Positions 33,801-45,232 of a DNA stretch of 64,000 nt are shown one piece after another. Below the pieces are notes generated by a model. It was given only the letters and a program-made list of their open reading frames with translations, did not search any database and was not told the DNA's origin. Numbering within the stretch: the first letter of the stretch is position 1; each line of letters begins with the position of its first letter. Both the position numbers and the translations under genes were made by a program. Origin of the DNA: Pseudo-nitzschia pungens (lineage: Eukaryota > Bacillariophyta > Bacillariophyceae > Bacillariales > Bacillariaceae); NCBI GenBank assembly GCA_037355855.1, contig CM074760.1, positions 736,501 through 800,500 of the forward strand, given 5' to 3'.

Positions 33801-34701
33801 TGTTGATATGGAAGCATCACACGACGGAAATGTAGCAGAAACTGCTCAGAACGGTCCAATGCGTTTGTTGTGTTCGGAATCCTTTCTGGAAAAGTTCGGG
33901 GATGTGGTTGCAGACTTAGCACGGGGCGCTGTTGGCGGAAATGAGTCTATGAAGGAACAGGCACCGATCCGCTTCACCGATACCGATTTGATGGACGTCT
34001 GCGGGGTCGATATCGAGACACCGTTGCGAGGAGCGATTCTAGTTTCCACACTTTCGCAGATTCAAGCATCTGGTGACCACAATGCCCTCCTGACCTCCTT
34101 TCTTCCAGAGATCATAGAACTCGCCGCTACCACTCGGTATTGCCAGCTGACGGTCTTACTGTGCATTGACACGGAACTGGATGCTGACGTATCGCAAGGC
34201 ATTGTTCGCCTCCAAACCGCATTTTTGAGCGACGGAGGAGATATTGTGACGCAACGGACCAGCACTAGCATCCAGCTGACCTCACGTGCCTGCCTGGCAT
34301 CTTGCATCGCAAGAACTATTCTGGATTCGGATTCTTCGCAGTTCTTAACGCTTTCGAACCAAGACCATTGGCTGTCGGACCAACGAGCTTGTGAACGATT
34401 GAAGTTCCTGCTAACGATCGTTCCCACCTTGTCCGTGTCCGGAGCGCTGCAATGGTTGGATTCGAGTCAGAGCTGGACTGGACAATCTTCCGAGCATTCA
34501 GTCGAGGAAGACAGGTCTGTGGAATGGTTCCAACACCTCTTTCAAAGTGTGGAAGAAGAAAGCAACCGAGTGAAGTCCTTGCTGCTGCAATCCTCTCACC
34601 CTTGTACTAATCGACAGTTACAAAATTGGATTAACCCACACGTCCCCCAACAGTTGGTGGCAGTTGTAGGTGCAAGACTTAATAGTTTCGATTACTCGTA
34701 A
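30859..34701 (+). CDS. Large charged protein with XPF-like C-terminal region
   Basis: A 3.5-kb frame ends at TAA 34699-34701. It lacks an early ATG of its own (first at about 31481), and coding-like sequence continues upstream to ATG 30859 (MRFRPLRIDYMAEAVEIL) through three +1 steps near 30991, 31110 and 31173, via LSEVVQEPPEEELP and KSYLPPDQQEKDG. The centre is disordered and basic (TQSKRERKRTRREQKKRRKK). The C-terminal ~250 residues are folded-looking: FLEKFGDVVADLARG, QLTVLLCIDTELDAD, then FLLTIVPTLSVSGALQWL. The order of a LLI.-type strand followed by a helix-hairpin-helix-like segment recalls XPF-family proteins such as SHOC1/Zip2, but no ERK nuclease motif is seen. The function is a guess; the gene is solid. 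Confidence 0.65.
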
Positions 34702-34790
34702 ATGAGATACGTGTAGCTTCTATGACTTGTACTTTTACAACATTAAATAATAGGAAAGATTCTTCGTCTATAAGAAAGGCTGGGAAATTA

Positions 34791-37023
34791 TTAGAAAATC
34801 TGGAAATCGTCGTCACTCGCAATAAGCTTCGCGTAGGCTGTCTCTAAATTATCGTCGTCCGTGATCTTGAAGTCCGCCTCGGTGTTGGGATTCTGCATTG
34901 CTTGTAGCGCTTTGAATAGTTCATCTTGTTGTTCCTCGTCTCCCGGATCGATGTACTTCCCTTGAAGTGGAAGATCTTGGTGATTTTTAAGCGATTCGTC
35001 GATTTCCGTTCGAACGTCTCGAACATCCTCCACGCTCAAATCTTTCATGTTCAGCTCCGAGTTCCAATGAAATTCTGCTTCGTCTTTTGCTACGGGGGAA
35101 CCTGTGGTCGGTAAGAATTTTCTCGAGTATGTTTCCATAAATGCAGTCGACAACAGGCATGCGACATCTGCGTCTCCGTCGTTTACAGTGACACGTCCGG
35201 AACCGCCGAATTCTTCATTGACAAATCTATCCAGTTCCGATTCGTCCTGATTTCTACCGTAGATATTGTGAGCAAAACCGTGTTCTTGGTCCTGAAAGAC
35301 CTTGATCATGTGGTCTTTGATGCGGTCGTCTTCTCCCAGCAGGGATTTCAGTTGTTCCGCATCCTTCGGAGTTGCACCCTCAAGAGTGTCTTTTCCTGCA
35401 AACACTCCCATAACCGCAAAATTTCGTCCCTCCTCCTCGCAGATGCGAAGCTGAGGAGATCGTTTTTTTCCAAAAAGATTCTTGGCATTGTACCGTGTCG
35501 GGTACCAAGCCACGACCACTTCGGGTCGAACCGGCACCGGACCAATGGTTCCATCGACGTCGTGGATTCGACCCTTTGGCAAATACCCTGCAGCTATCTC
35601 GAGTGCACGCCCCCCACCAAAACAGGTCCCCCATACGACGACCGAGCTCACACCGTATTGCTCTCGCAAGACGGCTGCCGAAGCACGAATGTCTACACTG
35701 ATGCGCAGATCGGGATGCGTCGCCCGCCACGTTTCGTAGTCTTGACCCTCTTCGTTGAAGCCCGGGGTGGTCAGATCCTCCCTCCAGGGTCTTCCGCGAA
35801 ACAGGTCCGGAACCATGCAGACGACCGGTTGGCACTCAAAGGCGATTTTTTCGGCGAGATTTTTTGTGGCCTCCGTGAATGGACCGTAAACGTCGCTCAA
35901 AATCAAGACCCCCTGGACTTCCTCGGCCGAGAGCTGGGCACCCGTTGCGGTGTATTCACCCCAATCGGAAAAATCCCTGTGTATGGCATCCTTGTAAATA
36001 CCCGTTGGATCACCCTCGTCCAATCCCTGGTCGTCACCCATGCGGACGGGGCGTCGTTCGGCCCTTTCGCGTTTGGATTGAATCTCCCGCAATCGTTTGA
36101 GGGGATCGCTGTTAGTAACTGGTTCTATTTTTTCCCTCCCTCCAGAAATGGTTTCATGGCATCTCGACTGGCCACTACGTAGGCCTGAATGTCGGTTTGG
36201 TTGCTTCCGGTATACTGCCACGACCGTTCGACTCAGGCCATCGACAACTGGAGATCGACCTTCGTAATCGTCTACGATTTTCGCATCGGATCCCCAGACC
36301 TCGGGATTGCTCAGAGGGGGATTTGCTTCGGCTTCTTTGCTCCGTTTTTGTTCCTCGGTTGGCAAGCGACGTCTTCACGTCCTTCCCCTTGTCTTCTTCG
36401 TCCAGATAGGCCTCTACGTCAATGAAGTCCTTTCCTTGTTCTTTGGCAAATTTCTGCGCCTTTGTTTCCGGCTTTTTTTTCGGTGGTGTGCCTTCTTCCT
36501 CGTCTATCATAGATGCGACACGATCGTTGACGCTGTCGGGTCGTTTCTCCGTCAGTCGCTGTAATTAATTCTTGTTTGTTTCCGGAAACCTTCAATCCAC
36601 GAAGTCTCAGTTGTTGTTTGAGTTGAGGAATGGTCAAGTTTATTTAGCGCGGCGACATCAAAGTCGTCATCTGAATCGTCATAGTCTAGCATGGGGACCA
36701 TCTTCATCGTCATCTTCCACGTCGTAGTTATAGTCATCGTCTTCTGTTTGATCGTCAAAGGCATCACCATTGCTGTTATAACAAATCTGCCGCCGTCGGT
36801 GCGTTATTCTGTGCTGTACTATTATTTGTCGTTGTGATTTATTGATTGAGTTCTCCGCAAATATTGTTGACGAGGTGGGGATTGGCGGATAATGGTGCAT
36901 TCCAAAGGAGTCAACAAGATTGGAGGAACGCAGCAAGACAAAGACACAAACTCCGACAACCATGAGCTTGTGCGCAGGCAGAGACGCAGCGCTCCGATTC
37001 CTTTTCCTCATCGAAGATGACAT
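34791..37023 (-). CDS. Dienelactone hydrolase-family protein with plastid-type leader and SAP domain, frame-broken
   Basis: The start is ATG 37023 (MSSSMRKRNRS). The leader has a hydrophobic core (LMVVGVCVFVLL) and VDSF at the likely cleavage site, as in diatom plastid preproteins. A SAP-like motif follows (LTIPQLKQQL, LRGLKVSGNKQELI), then a charged linker, and from about 35980 an alpha/beta-hydrolase of the dienelactone hydrolase type. In the hydrolase, VVVWGTCFGGGRALEIA holds the nucleophile Cys (near 35621), VFAGKDT the acid and DQEHGF the His. The leader and linker are split over six or seven +1 steps in about 36125-36705, best resolved at 36635 (CTT(G)ACC), 36562 (ATT(A)CAG) and 36363 (CTT(G)CCA). 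The hydrolase itself is in one clean frame. Its 3' end is 89 bp from the convergent neighbour. Confidence 0.75.
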
Positions 37024-37654
37024 TGTGACGTGCTTGGAAAAATGAAATCCTATTTCTGAAGTACGTGTATGCAAAATTGGTTCAGTCTAGGTAGCCGATA
37101 CCTTCGAAGTGGTTGCAACTCTGTGTAACGTATTCCGGTATGATTCTCGAACCAGGATAGTTCTTCACGTCGTCCAAGAGTGAATGGAAATGAAAACAAT
37201 TGGAGGATACCAGCCGTAAAGGGTTCTAGATCCATCAGATTGGAACACGACGGTCCCAAAATGCTGATGTTTGATGGCCATCATTCTGACGCAAAGTGAA
37301 CTGGCACATACTTTTTTTACGAAAAAGTTACTTGTCATTCAAAGCGATGAATGGTGAGAACGTTGTCGTGAACCGAAAGAAGATTTAGCCATCAGCCGAC
37401 CGTGACTGCTGTTGCAAAATGAGTCTTGAATTGACATCCGGGTTGCATCCGGTACAGCCAGCATGGTGTGGTCTAGAAGATAACCTACCGGTACGACGGT
37501 AAGGTTTCCATCAACCAGATAAGTAAACTTACATTGAGTGATTCCTGAAAACACAAATTACCTAAAGTATTAAATCGCATTAAACAACGTTTATTTTTTT
37601 GCGCACCCAACGGACGCTAAAGAATGAGAGTTTAACGGTCGATTCCGTTCGTGC

Positions 37655-37870
37655 CTATTTTGGGCATTTTGGAATTTGGAATTCTCTTTCCAAAAACAAA
37701 AAAGTCATCGAATCCACGTCTCTTCCGGGGAACTTTTCCGAATGTTTATCAACCACTGTCTGCCACTCGTCGGGTCCGATGGGTAAGACTTCTTCCAAAC
37801 AAGCAAACATGTGAGTCAGCTCATCATTGCCATAGTTGCCAGCACCATGTTTTCTTCCTTTTCCAGGCAT
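37655..37870 (-). CDS. DUF6818/Myb-SANT-like fragment inside a TIR element
   Basis: From ATG 37870 the 71-residue frame reads MPGKGRKHGAGNYGNDEL, CLEEVLPIGPDEWQTVV and PGRDVDSM. This matches the opening of the SANT-like DUF6818 domain of stramenopiles (GNY..eE...LL..vE.vLPiG..eW..V). After GRDVDS the usual basic helix is lost and the frame runs into unrelated sequence, so the gene looks truncated or frame-shifted. Sitting between perfect TIRs, it could be the DNA-binding partner of a Harbinger-like element, or a captured host fragment. Confidence 0.5.
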   Translation of the reverse strand: MPGKGRKHGAGNYGNDELTHMFACLEEVLPIGPDEWQTVVDKHSEKFPGRDVDSMTFLFLEREFQIPKCPK

Positions 37871-38128
37871 TTTGCTCTGCAAGGTTGAACAGCAGTTCCA
37901 AAACGAGTGATCTATAAGCAGTTCAAGGAAACAATTAACCGAATGCAATAGGTACACATGTTATCAAATTTGAAACACAAGTTGACGATTTACAAAACGC
38001 ATGTCAAAACGCATGTTCGATTTACAAAACACATGCTATAAATTTTTTCAATGACTGACATCCCTTCCCCGACTAAAATTTGGATAAGTTTTTCGATTTT
38101 TAGATTCCGTTGGGAATTTTTTCAGAGT

Positions 38129-38171
38129 ATCAGATTATGAAGGAGGAGGTTCGGCCCATTCATAATCTGAT
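38129..38171. repeat. Hairpin inside the TIR element
   Basis: The arms ATCAGATTATGAA and TTCATAATCTGAT are perfectly complementary (13 bp) around a 17-nt loop. It may be a vestige of an inner inverted repeat. Confidence 0.8.
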
Positions 38172-38281
38172 TTTGATTTTGCATTATTTGCATTAATTAG
38201 GACTAAATCGTCTCCCGAAAACCTAAACCGACCGTTATTATATAAACTTTTAATGCAATTAATGTTTTCAGGAATCACTCA

Positions 38282-39263
38282 TTATTTCCCTTTTTAAAAG
38301 TCTCGAGGCCATTGCCCTTGCCGTACCGGTAGGCTATTTTTCGATCAAAAAGTAGGAGAGAAATTTGCGAGTGACTTCCACCAAAAGTGTCAACAATCAA
38401 TAGCATAACATGATAGAAACGCCAACAAGAAGGATGGGATTCCTGTTGAACAATAAAACACCAGCATGGGGATTTGAATTTAATCAACAGCACTCGTGAT
38501 ACTACTACTAGTACTAGTACTAGTAGCTAGTAGTACTACTACTAGTAGTACTAGTAGTAGTAGTAGTAGTATACATTCATCTTTCTTGCATTTGGAAGAC
38601 GTTTGGAGGAATCAGCTCTCAGAGGGTCATATTGATTTGCACATCCTTTATGGTAGTTACTGGTTCAATGCAAAAGATCACCAGTGTAACAAACTTCATC
38701 TAATCAAAGTATAATAATATCAGTGCAAAACCAGGATTGATGACAAACACATCTGATCCCAGCATTAGTAGTAGTAGTATACCGCGGTTGCATTTGCACA
38801 AATTGTTTGTTTCGAATATTTTTGGGCAAAAAGTAGCATTGGGCAAGGAGGAATCACTGGATCGAAAGGTCTGGTCGGACCACCACCACTGATAGGAAGT
38901 AGAATTGTTCCCATCATATTTTTTTTCACCAAAAATAGTCGAGACAAGGTCCTCGTCACAGAGTGACATGCACAACTTTACCAGCTAGGAATAGAGCTTT
39001 GCCTCCTTTCGAAACATTCACATCCGCAGTGAACGACGATGATTGTTTTGTCAGAGAGAAAGTAAATGGATGTTGAATTGTTTTTGTTGCTACAGTTGTA
39101 ATACTTTTTGTTATTAGAGTATATCAGTATTATGTCTTTGTTGCCGCTGGTCTCGTTTCTATTGTACACGTTTCTTTGATCGTGGGTTCTAAATAGACTG
39201 CGGTGACGCAGCTCTCGTCATCACGAGTGGAGAGCGCCGCTGCCTAGTTTCTCGATCCAATCC
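38282..39263. other. Intergenic region with ACTAGT-rich repeat
   Basis: No gene is seen. The notable content is the simple repeat at 38501-38572 and scattered short TAGTAG runs. Confidence 0.6.
38501..38572. repeat. ACTAGT/AGTAGT simple repeat
   Basis: About 72 bp are made almost entirely of ACT, AGT and CTAGT units in both orientations, so the tract can fold on itself. A similar block is at 871-915. Confidence 0.85.
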
Positions 39264-41915
39264 TTAGAACCAGGTGGAATGTCGATCGATCATATTGGAA
39301 AGGCGTCGAAGAGCGGCCTTGCTCTTTCCTTCGGCCTTACCTCCCTTTTCGTTGGTCAACAAGTCGTCAATGATATCGACGATCTCTCCAAAACTAGGAC
39401 GAGTTTGGATGTCGTCGCTCCAACAGTCGGCAATGAGTTTGTTCAATTGCGGCGGCCACTTTTTGCTCAAATGAGGGCGTTCACCACCGTGGACAACCTG
39501 TTCGTAAAAGGTGTCTCGGCTCAGGCCGTTGAAAGGTCGCTTTCCGGCATTCATTTCCCAAAGAATAACGCCAAACGAATAAACATCGGCTTTGTGGTTG
39601 TAGGGAAGCCCCTCTGCCACCTCGGGTGCCATGTATCGCAGGGAACCCGTCTCTCCACTCATTTCGTACGTATCGTTGGATTTCGGATCGGAATTTTCGA
39701 GCATTCGCGCCAGTCCAAAATCGATCAGTTTTGGCTTTCCGTCGAGTGTGAACCCAATGTTGTCCGGTTTCAAGTCCCGGTGCAACACCATGCTTCCCGG
39801 AACGGCTTGCTCGTGGCAATACTGCAATGCGAAAGCCAGTGATCGGGCACAGCGCAATACGTCCAGATAGGGCAGCTGTTTCTTTCGCCAGAATCGCCGC
39901 CTTCGATCCCGAATTCGGGTATCGTAACCCAACATTTGCGTCAAGGTTCCGCCGTCAAGCCGTTCCAAGACAATGAATCGAACCTTCTTGCTGGTCCATC
40001 CTGCACCGATTAGCGAAACAACATTGGGATGGTTCAGTCTCGCGTGAACAGCTGCAATTAGTAATACGAGCAAAGGGAAGAAAAAGTTGTTGAGTGACCA
40101 AGTTAGCAGAAAAGAAAGACTCATACTATTCGAAACGTGGAACGGAACGTACCAACTTCTGCTTCAATCTCGCTGATGGCTTGGGCCGAGTCTTGGCATT
40201 CCGGCCGTAGAGTCTTGACTACCACAGGTTTTCCGTCAAAGACTGCCGTGTGGATCCACGAGTTGCCTCCGTCCGTCAGGTATTCCACATTGAGCAGTTG
40301 CCGCCACTGGAGATCCAAACGAGCGCCGGTGATCGATGTCCGGTCGGCTCGTTGGTAGCTAATGGGCTTGCTGATAACCGCCTTGCTTCGCATCCGGTTC
40401 GACCCGACCCCATCCGTAGTCTTGGAGAGCTGCCAGTTGTTCTTGTGAACGCGGCTAGGAGACGGGACGGCTACCCTTCCTTCTTCATCCGTTGGAACGC
40501 CTTGCACTCGGTCCAGCAATCCGTCCGTGTCGAGGGCATTGACCGACGTCACCGCGGCGCTCAGCGATATGTGGATGAGGAATTCGACAGCCGGTGGCTT
40601 GAGGATGATCCGTCGGAGGGAGAAATATATAATGGTTATGTTGGTGTTGGACGCTTCGTGGCACACGGGGACAGCCACCGCCGTCCGCACGTTGCTGATG
40701 CTCATCCTCAGCGCCTCGGCTCCGCTCTGTGTGTGAGCGGTCACCCACACTACATCATTGGCATCTTTGGCCTTCTTGCAAAGCGCCGGGGAAAGTCGGT
40801 GAGTTCGTTCGTTGGATCTTTCTCCATAATACACATCTACCACTTCCTGGCGTACCGAGTCCTGCAATGCCGTGGGCCTCAAGTGGGAATTCGTCAGTTG
40901 GTGGGTCTTGAGGCCGGTTCGGAGCCACATTTCGGCAATGTCGAAGCCCATGACCTCGCAACTCGCTGCTAGCACGGCCTCGACCGAAGAAGAGGACTGG
41001 TGAAACAGCTTGTCGTGGTAGAGGGATCGGCCTCCTTGAATCACCTCTGCCGTCTGTGCAATTTCTTCCATTACCGCGGTTTGAACGGAAGACATTCGTA
41101 CTCCCGTGGCCGACCCTCCACTATTCACAGCGGTGTTGTTATTGTTTAGTGCTTGGCTCCCATCCCGGCTGCTGTCACCGCTCCCACCGGTCGGTACTCC
41201 TTCGGGTCCTGGATGGAGGTTTGCTGAGTTAGAAGTTCCGGGGTCTTCATCAACATTGCTGCTGCTGGCATTGTTGTTTCCCGATGCTCCGAGAGCTTGT
41301 TGCATTTGGTATTGCTGCTGCTGTAGGAGCTGGTGATGCTGCTCTTGCAAACCTATGAGTGCAAACGATCCATCGGTGCTTCCAATGGACCACGGAAAGC
41401 CCGGATCCACGGGATGAATTTTAGGCTCCGCCATGGGTTGTGGTCCGAGTCCAAAAGGGGCCTGCGCACCGTACACCGGAGAATGTGGAACCGGGACGCC
41501 GGTGGGTGGCGGATGAGTGGGCGACTGCAATTGGTGATTTTGGGATTGCTGGTGAAGGGGCAAGTTCTCGGGTGTGACTTGCAGCGGAATAGATGATGTC
41601 GAAGACGAAGATGGTTGTCTCTGGCGATTGGGTCTTGGACCGTTGGTGTTGGGGTTGGATGGATTCGGAGGTTGCGAGGATGACGATCCATGACCTTGAT
41701 GATTCGGATCCATCCCTTTTTCGTGATTGTTTATGTCTGGGGGCATTGCATCAGGAGGAGGGCCACCGTCATTGTAATGATTGTTGTTGCTATTGTTACT
41801 GTTCGGGTTGAAGTTTCCGTTTGATTCTTGCAAGGGGAGAGGATCGATCTCATCCGGGACCGATTCCGTACGTCGGGGATAACTGAGGAGATGGAGCGGG
41901 CATCACAGCGTTCAT
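39264..41915 (-). CDS. TKL-type protein kinase with N-terminal GAF-like region, two exons
   Basis: Exon 1 ends at 40153 and exon 2 is 40051-39264. The kinase domain begins WIHTAVFDGKPVVVKTL (VAIK-type Lys) and crosses the intron (EIEAEV, then HARLNHPNVVSLIGAGW). It contains VLHRDLKPDNIG (catalytic loop), PKLIDFGLARM (DFG), SLRYMAPEVAEG (APE) and DVYSFGVILWEM, with intact catalytic residues, and resembles the tyrosine-kinase-like group. Residues around 260-440 look like a GAF-type sensor (SCEVMGFDIAEMWLR, RTAVAVPVC). The first ~230 residues are Pro/Asn/Gln-rich. The start is uncertain. ATG 41915 (MNAVMPAPSPQLSP) needs one +1 step near 41865 to meet the main frame (VPDEIDPLPLQES); an internal Met near 41750 avoids it. 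Confidence 0.8.
40052..40152 (-). other. Intron, 101 nt, GT-AG
   Basis: The donor GTACGT follows GAAGTTG and the acceptor TTGCAG precedes CTGTTCACG. Splicing restores the kinase alpha-C to beta-4 region. Confidence 0.85.
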
Positions 41916-44317
41916 GGCGATTTGATCAGATAATTAGCAGTGCGTGGATTAAAGTGCGTTTGAATTAGAATTATAGTCTTTGGGTATTCTGGAGTTGAAA
42001 GACTGTTGTCGTCGCAATATTTGAGATATGTGAATTTCCTCTTTGATTGGTCTCCCGATGGGAATTTCGACTTCACCACCATTCAATAAGTTACTGTTCT
42101 TTCTCCACAAGAGAATCGACAGGGAAGAGTGAGTGGTGACTCACGACTATATGCCGTCCGATTTCGAAACAGATAAGACTAGAGAATCAGTAATCTTAGT
42201 GCTTAGGCTCTTGCAGATTCATTGACATGCGAATTCAACAAACAAAATCGAAACTTGTCCTTGACACCACACGAACAGGAATGAGAAAACCCCGGTGAAA
42301 ATGCACAAGTTGTTCGCAATGGATGGGCGACGTAACTTTACGAGTACCACTCGCATTGCGTGCGTTGGAGCTCCCAGTCATGTGAGGAATGTCGAAGAAA
42401 AAAAGCTAGCTTTTGAACTCTGTGCTAAAAACAAAAGTATGTCATCGGTGATTCGATGATCTAATTCGTCGGTAGATGTGCGTCGATCGATGCAATAAGT
42501 AATTCTTCTGAGGCCCTGTTCGACCCACCAGTCACAGATTTTAATGCTAGAATTTCATTCTTTTCCAAAACTTCGACTGAGGAAAAAGGCCTTCCACTGG
42601 GCGCAGAGCCATTCTCAAAGCGGCTTTGAGGTCCACGAATGATTGATTTGGATTATGACTGGTTGACTTGTGATCGCCACAATAAAAAGAACGCACGGAA
42701 CAATTATTTACGGCAGATAGCCTTAAATAGCAACAGGAGGAGAAATTGGTCACCTTCTTCGCATGCCTTCCATGAATTTAGGTGTCACGAAAGGTGTCAG
42801 GAGTCAGGAAGTCAGAGCTTTTCGCATCGATATGATTGGATTCCAGGCCAATGCTTCAACAAAAATCAAAATTCAAAAATCAATCACAGGATCGGACTTA
42901 TTGGTCGGTCGAATGATCTCGTAACGGCGTTCCTAACGTTTGTACACGTGGGTGGTAGACAATCATGTTTGGGACATCTTTCAGGGTTGAGGACCTTGCA
43001 AGGTGCGTTCGGGAGAGATGCATCCAATTCGAAACCACAGTTTGGTTTTGTTCTTCCTACCGAATAATATTATTTATTTGGTTTGAACAACGTTACTGTC
43101 GTACCGGACTGCATTTATGATCTACGACGTAAATGATTGCGATGGGGATCAAAACAGCTCAGGAACTTGAACGGAAAACCCTGAGAAAACAAAACCCATG
43201 ATGTTGACCTTGACCACGCAAGCAACGATGATACATTCCATTTGTTATTGGTTTCATGCCAATTTCCTGTGCGATGGAATAAGTCAGCATCAAACAAGTC
43301 ATCAAACAAGTCATCGAACAAAATTATAAAAATGAATACGAAGTAATTTGGAAGGAATAGAAGTCCTGCCACAATATTCAAAATCGTATGCCCATTCTAG
43401 AAAAGTTTCTCGATAGGCTGCTACTGAAATGGTGCTGATAATTCCTCCCCCTTCCACTTTGTTACGCAATATCACTACATCTCATGCCAACGATACGGAG
43501 TCTGATATTGCAATGATTGCCCAACTTCACAATTCACAATTCACACCATTGACAATTCAATGTTGCATTGCAATACAATTTCCGTGTGCTACATCTGGGC
43601 AATGTGCACCTTCGAAAATGGAATTCCAATGACTTTTGTGCGACAACAATCAACCTTGTTCAAATCCTAGTATGCACGAAATAACTTGATATCCTTGGAT
43701 TCACTGTGATGAATTTCTTCGGATGGCAAGTTGAAAATTGATACCAGGTTTTCGCGGAACGTTCCTGCTTCGTCACTTTTCTTCTGTATTTTTTTTTCCT
43801 TGTATTATTTCCTCCGTCGCTCCGTTGCACATTTTATGCTTGTAAACTCGTATCCATGACGAATGACACTTCGATTAAGCTCCGGCGGTACATACAAAAT
43901 CACTTCGGTCGTTTTCTATCGTTTCATTCTGATGTTTTAAGTGGTTGGACAAGATGAGCCGTGTGCACCTTGATAGCGCCCATTGCTGCGCACCAGTAAA
44001 CGAACCAGTTTGCACCTACCGCACCGCAATCAAACAGCATGCGAAACATTATTTCTAAGAAAAACTGCCATATCGTAGAAACCTTTCTATGAAGATTAGT
44101 GTTCCGTCCCAGCTATGCATGATCGTAGTCTGAAAAAGACCAGAAGGTACCTGGTACCCTCAAGCGTTTTCGTAAGTGGTCGAAACGAAACGGAATGTGA
44201 AGGAGACTCTTTCGCTTCGGACTTCTTTCTCAAAGTAACGATTTGCAGAACTGTCCATAACCTATTTCTGAGATCAGCAACATTCTCCTCTTCGGTTATT
44301 CCATTCAAATCGCTTTA
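41916..44317. other. Intergenic region, no supported gene
   Basis: These 2.4 kb are AT-rich with no coding frame carrying a motif. They are the largest apparently empty stretch of the window, flanked by the 5' end of the kinase and the 3' end of GPN3. Confidence 0.55.
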
Positions 44318-45232
44318 TTAGTCATCGTTCCCCTCAGGACCATCGTATTCACGGACCTCTAAATCTTCCCCATACTGAATACTGGCATCGACACACGTCA
44401 GTAAGTTATCAATGCTCTCCTCGTCCCGTATGTTCAAGGGGATGAAGCTAATCATCGAATAGTCGTCCAGCAACTGGCTAATCGAATCCGTCAGCCGTTG
44501 CCGATGCCGTCGCCTTCGTTCCAATCTCCTCTGTTCGTCTGTTACTTCGTCGTCCGGGTTGATGTTCGCGTGTGCGTTGAATGGTGTCGGCATGATCAAC
44601 GACTGCCGATCTTGTTCCCGATCCCACATTTGGGTGGCACTGCCGAAATCCAAAATGTCTTCTACCTCCTCTTCCGTGAGCAAATCGCACTTGGTCAGGA
44701 CGTTTGTGTGCGGCAACTCCAGTGCAATCATTGCCGACAAACTCAGCAGCGACCCCGACAAAAACTTCGACGTGTCGCCGACAAAGGTTGCATCCAGCAA
44801 AAAGACTGCCGCCATGGTATGGGCATAGCCCCACATCCGCATCCGATCTATCAGATTTCTCATCAATGGTATGTGTGTGTACAACTCCAGCTGGCCGGGG
44901 CAATCCAGTATCAAGTACTGGTCGTCGTCGAAGGATTCGAGGTGCTCTTGCAGCCAATCGAGATTGCTGAGCAAGTATTCCATGCAGTACACCAATCCAC
45001 CGTTCGGTCCCAGATTCAATTCTTCCATGACCTCCTCCACGGAAATTAAATCGCGAATGTCGAACGCGAGTTCGTAGCCAAAGTTTTCGGCCGCGGGGTC
45101 GAGATTTGCCACGTGAATCGTTCGCTTGCGGGCACCTCCCAGAGTACTCGCGTGGTATTGCATGGCCTGACAATATGTGGATTTTCCGGACCCAGCCGGT
45201 CCCATCACTATTTGGATGAAGCAACGACCCAT
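44318..45232 (-). CDS. GPN3: GPN-loop GTPase 3
   Basis: The 304-residue intact frame starts MGRCFIQIVMGPAGSGKS, which includes the P-loop. It has HVANLDPAAENFGYELA, the family-defining GPN loop in LNLGPNGGLVYCMEYL, LILDCPGQLELYTHIP (G3-like) and NVLTKCDLL (TKxD). Length and motif order match GPN3 rather than GPN1 or GPN2. GPN GTPases are needed for assembly and nuclear import of RNA polymerase II. An Arg-rich linker (RRLERRRRHRQR) near residue 240 interrupts the C-terminal part. No intron or frame break is seen. Confidence 0.9.
   Translation of the reverse strand: MGRCFIQIVMGPAGSGKSTYCQAMQYHASTLGGARKRTIHVANLDPAAENFGYELAFDIRDLISVEEVMEELNLGPNGGLVYCMEYLLSNLDWLQEHLESFDDDQYLILDCPGQLELYTHIPLMRNLIDRMRMWGYAHTMAAVFLLDATFVGDTSKFLSGSLLSLSAMIALELPHTNVLTKCDLLTEEEVEDILDFGSATQMWDREQDRQSLIMPTPFNAHANINPDDEVTDEQRRLERRRRHRQRLTDSISQLLDDYSMISFIPLNIRDEESIDNLLTCVDASIQYGEDLEVREYDGPEGNDD

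Larger units (their letters stand above)
37535..38281. mobile_element. 747-bp DNA-transposon-like element with 19-bp perfect TIRs
   Basis: The left end at 37535-37553 reads TGAGTGATTCCTGAAAACA and its exact reverse complement is at 38263-38281. A subterminal GCATTAAA...GTTTA segment is also mirrored. The interior holds a 71-residue Myb-like DUF6818 frame, a 13-bp-stem hairpin and short direct repeats (CGATTTACAAAAC at about 37985 and 38019). No transposase is present, so it is non-autonomous. I found no convincing target-site duplication. Confidence 0.72.

Noticed and set aside
37529..38284. TTA target-site duplication for the TIR element
   Set aside because: TTA directly follows the right end, but on the left it lies three bases away from the repeat end, so I do not claim it.
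42639..43067. 142-codon plus-strand frame in the large gap
   Set aside because: No motif, no coding-like composition, and surrounded by AT-rich sequence.
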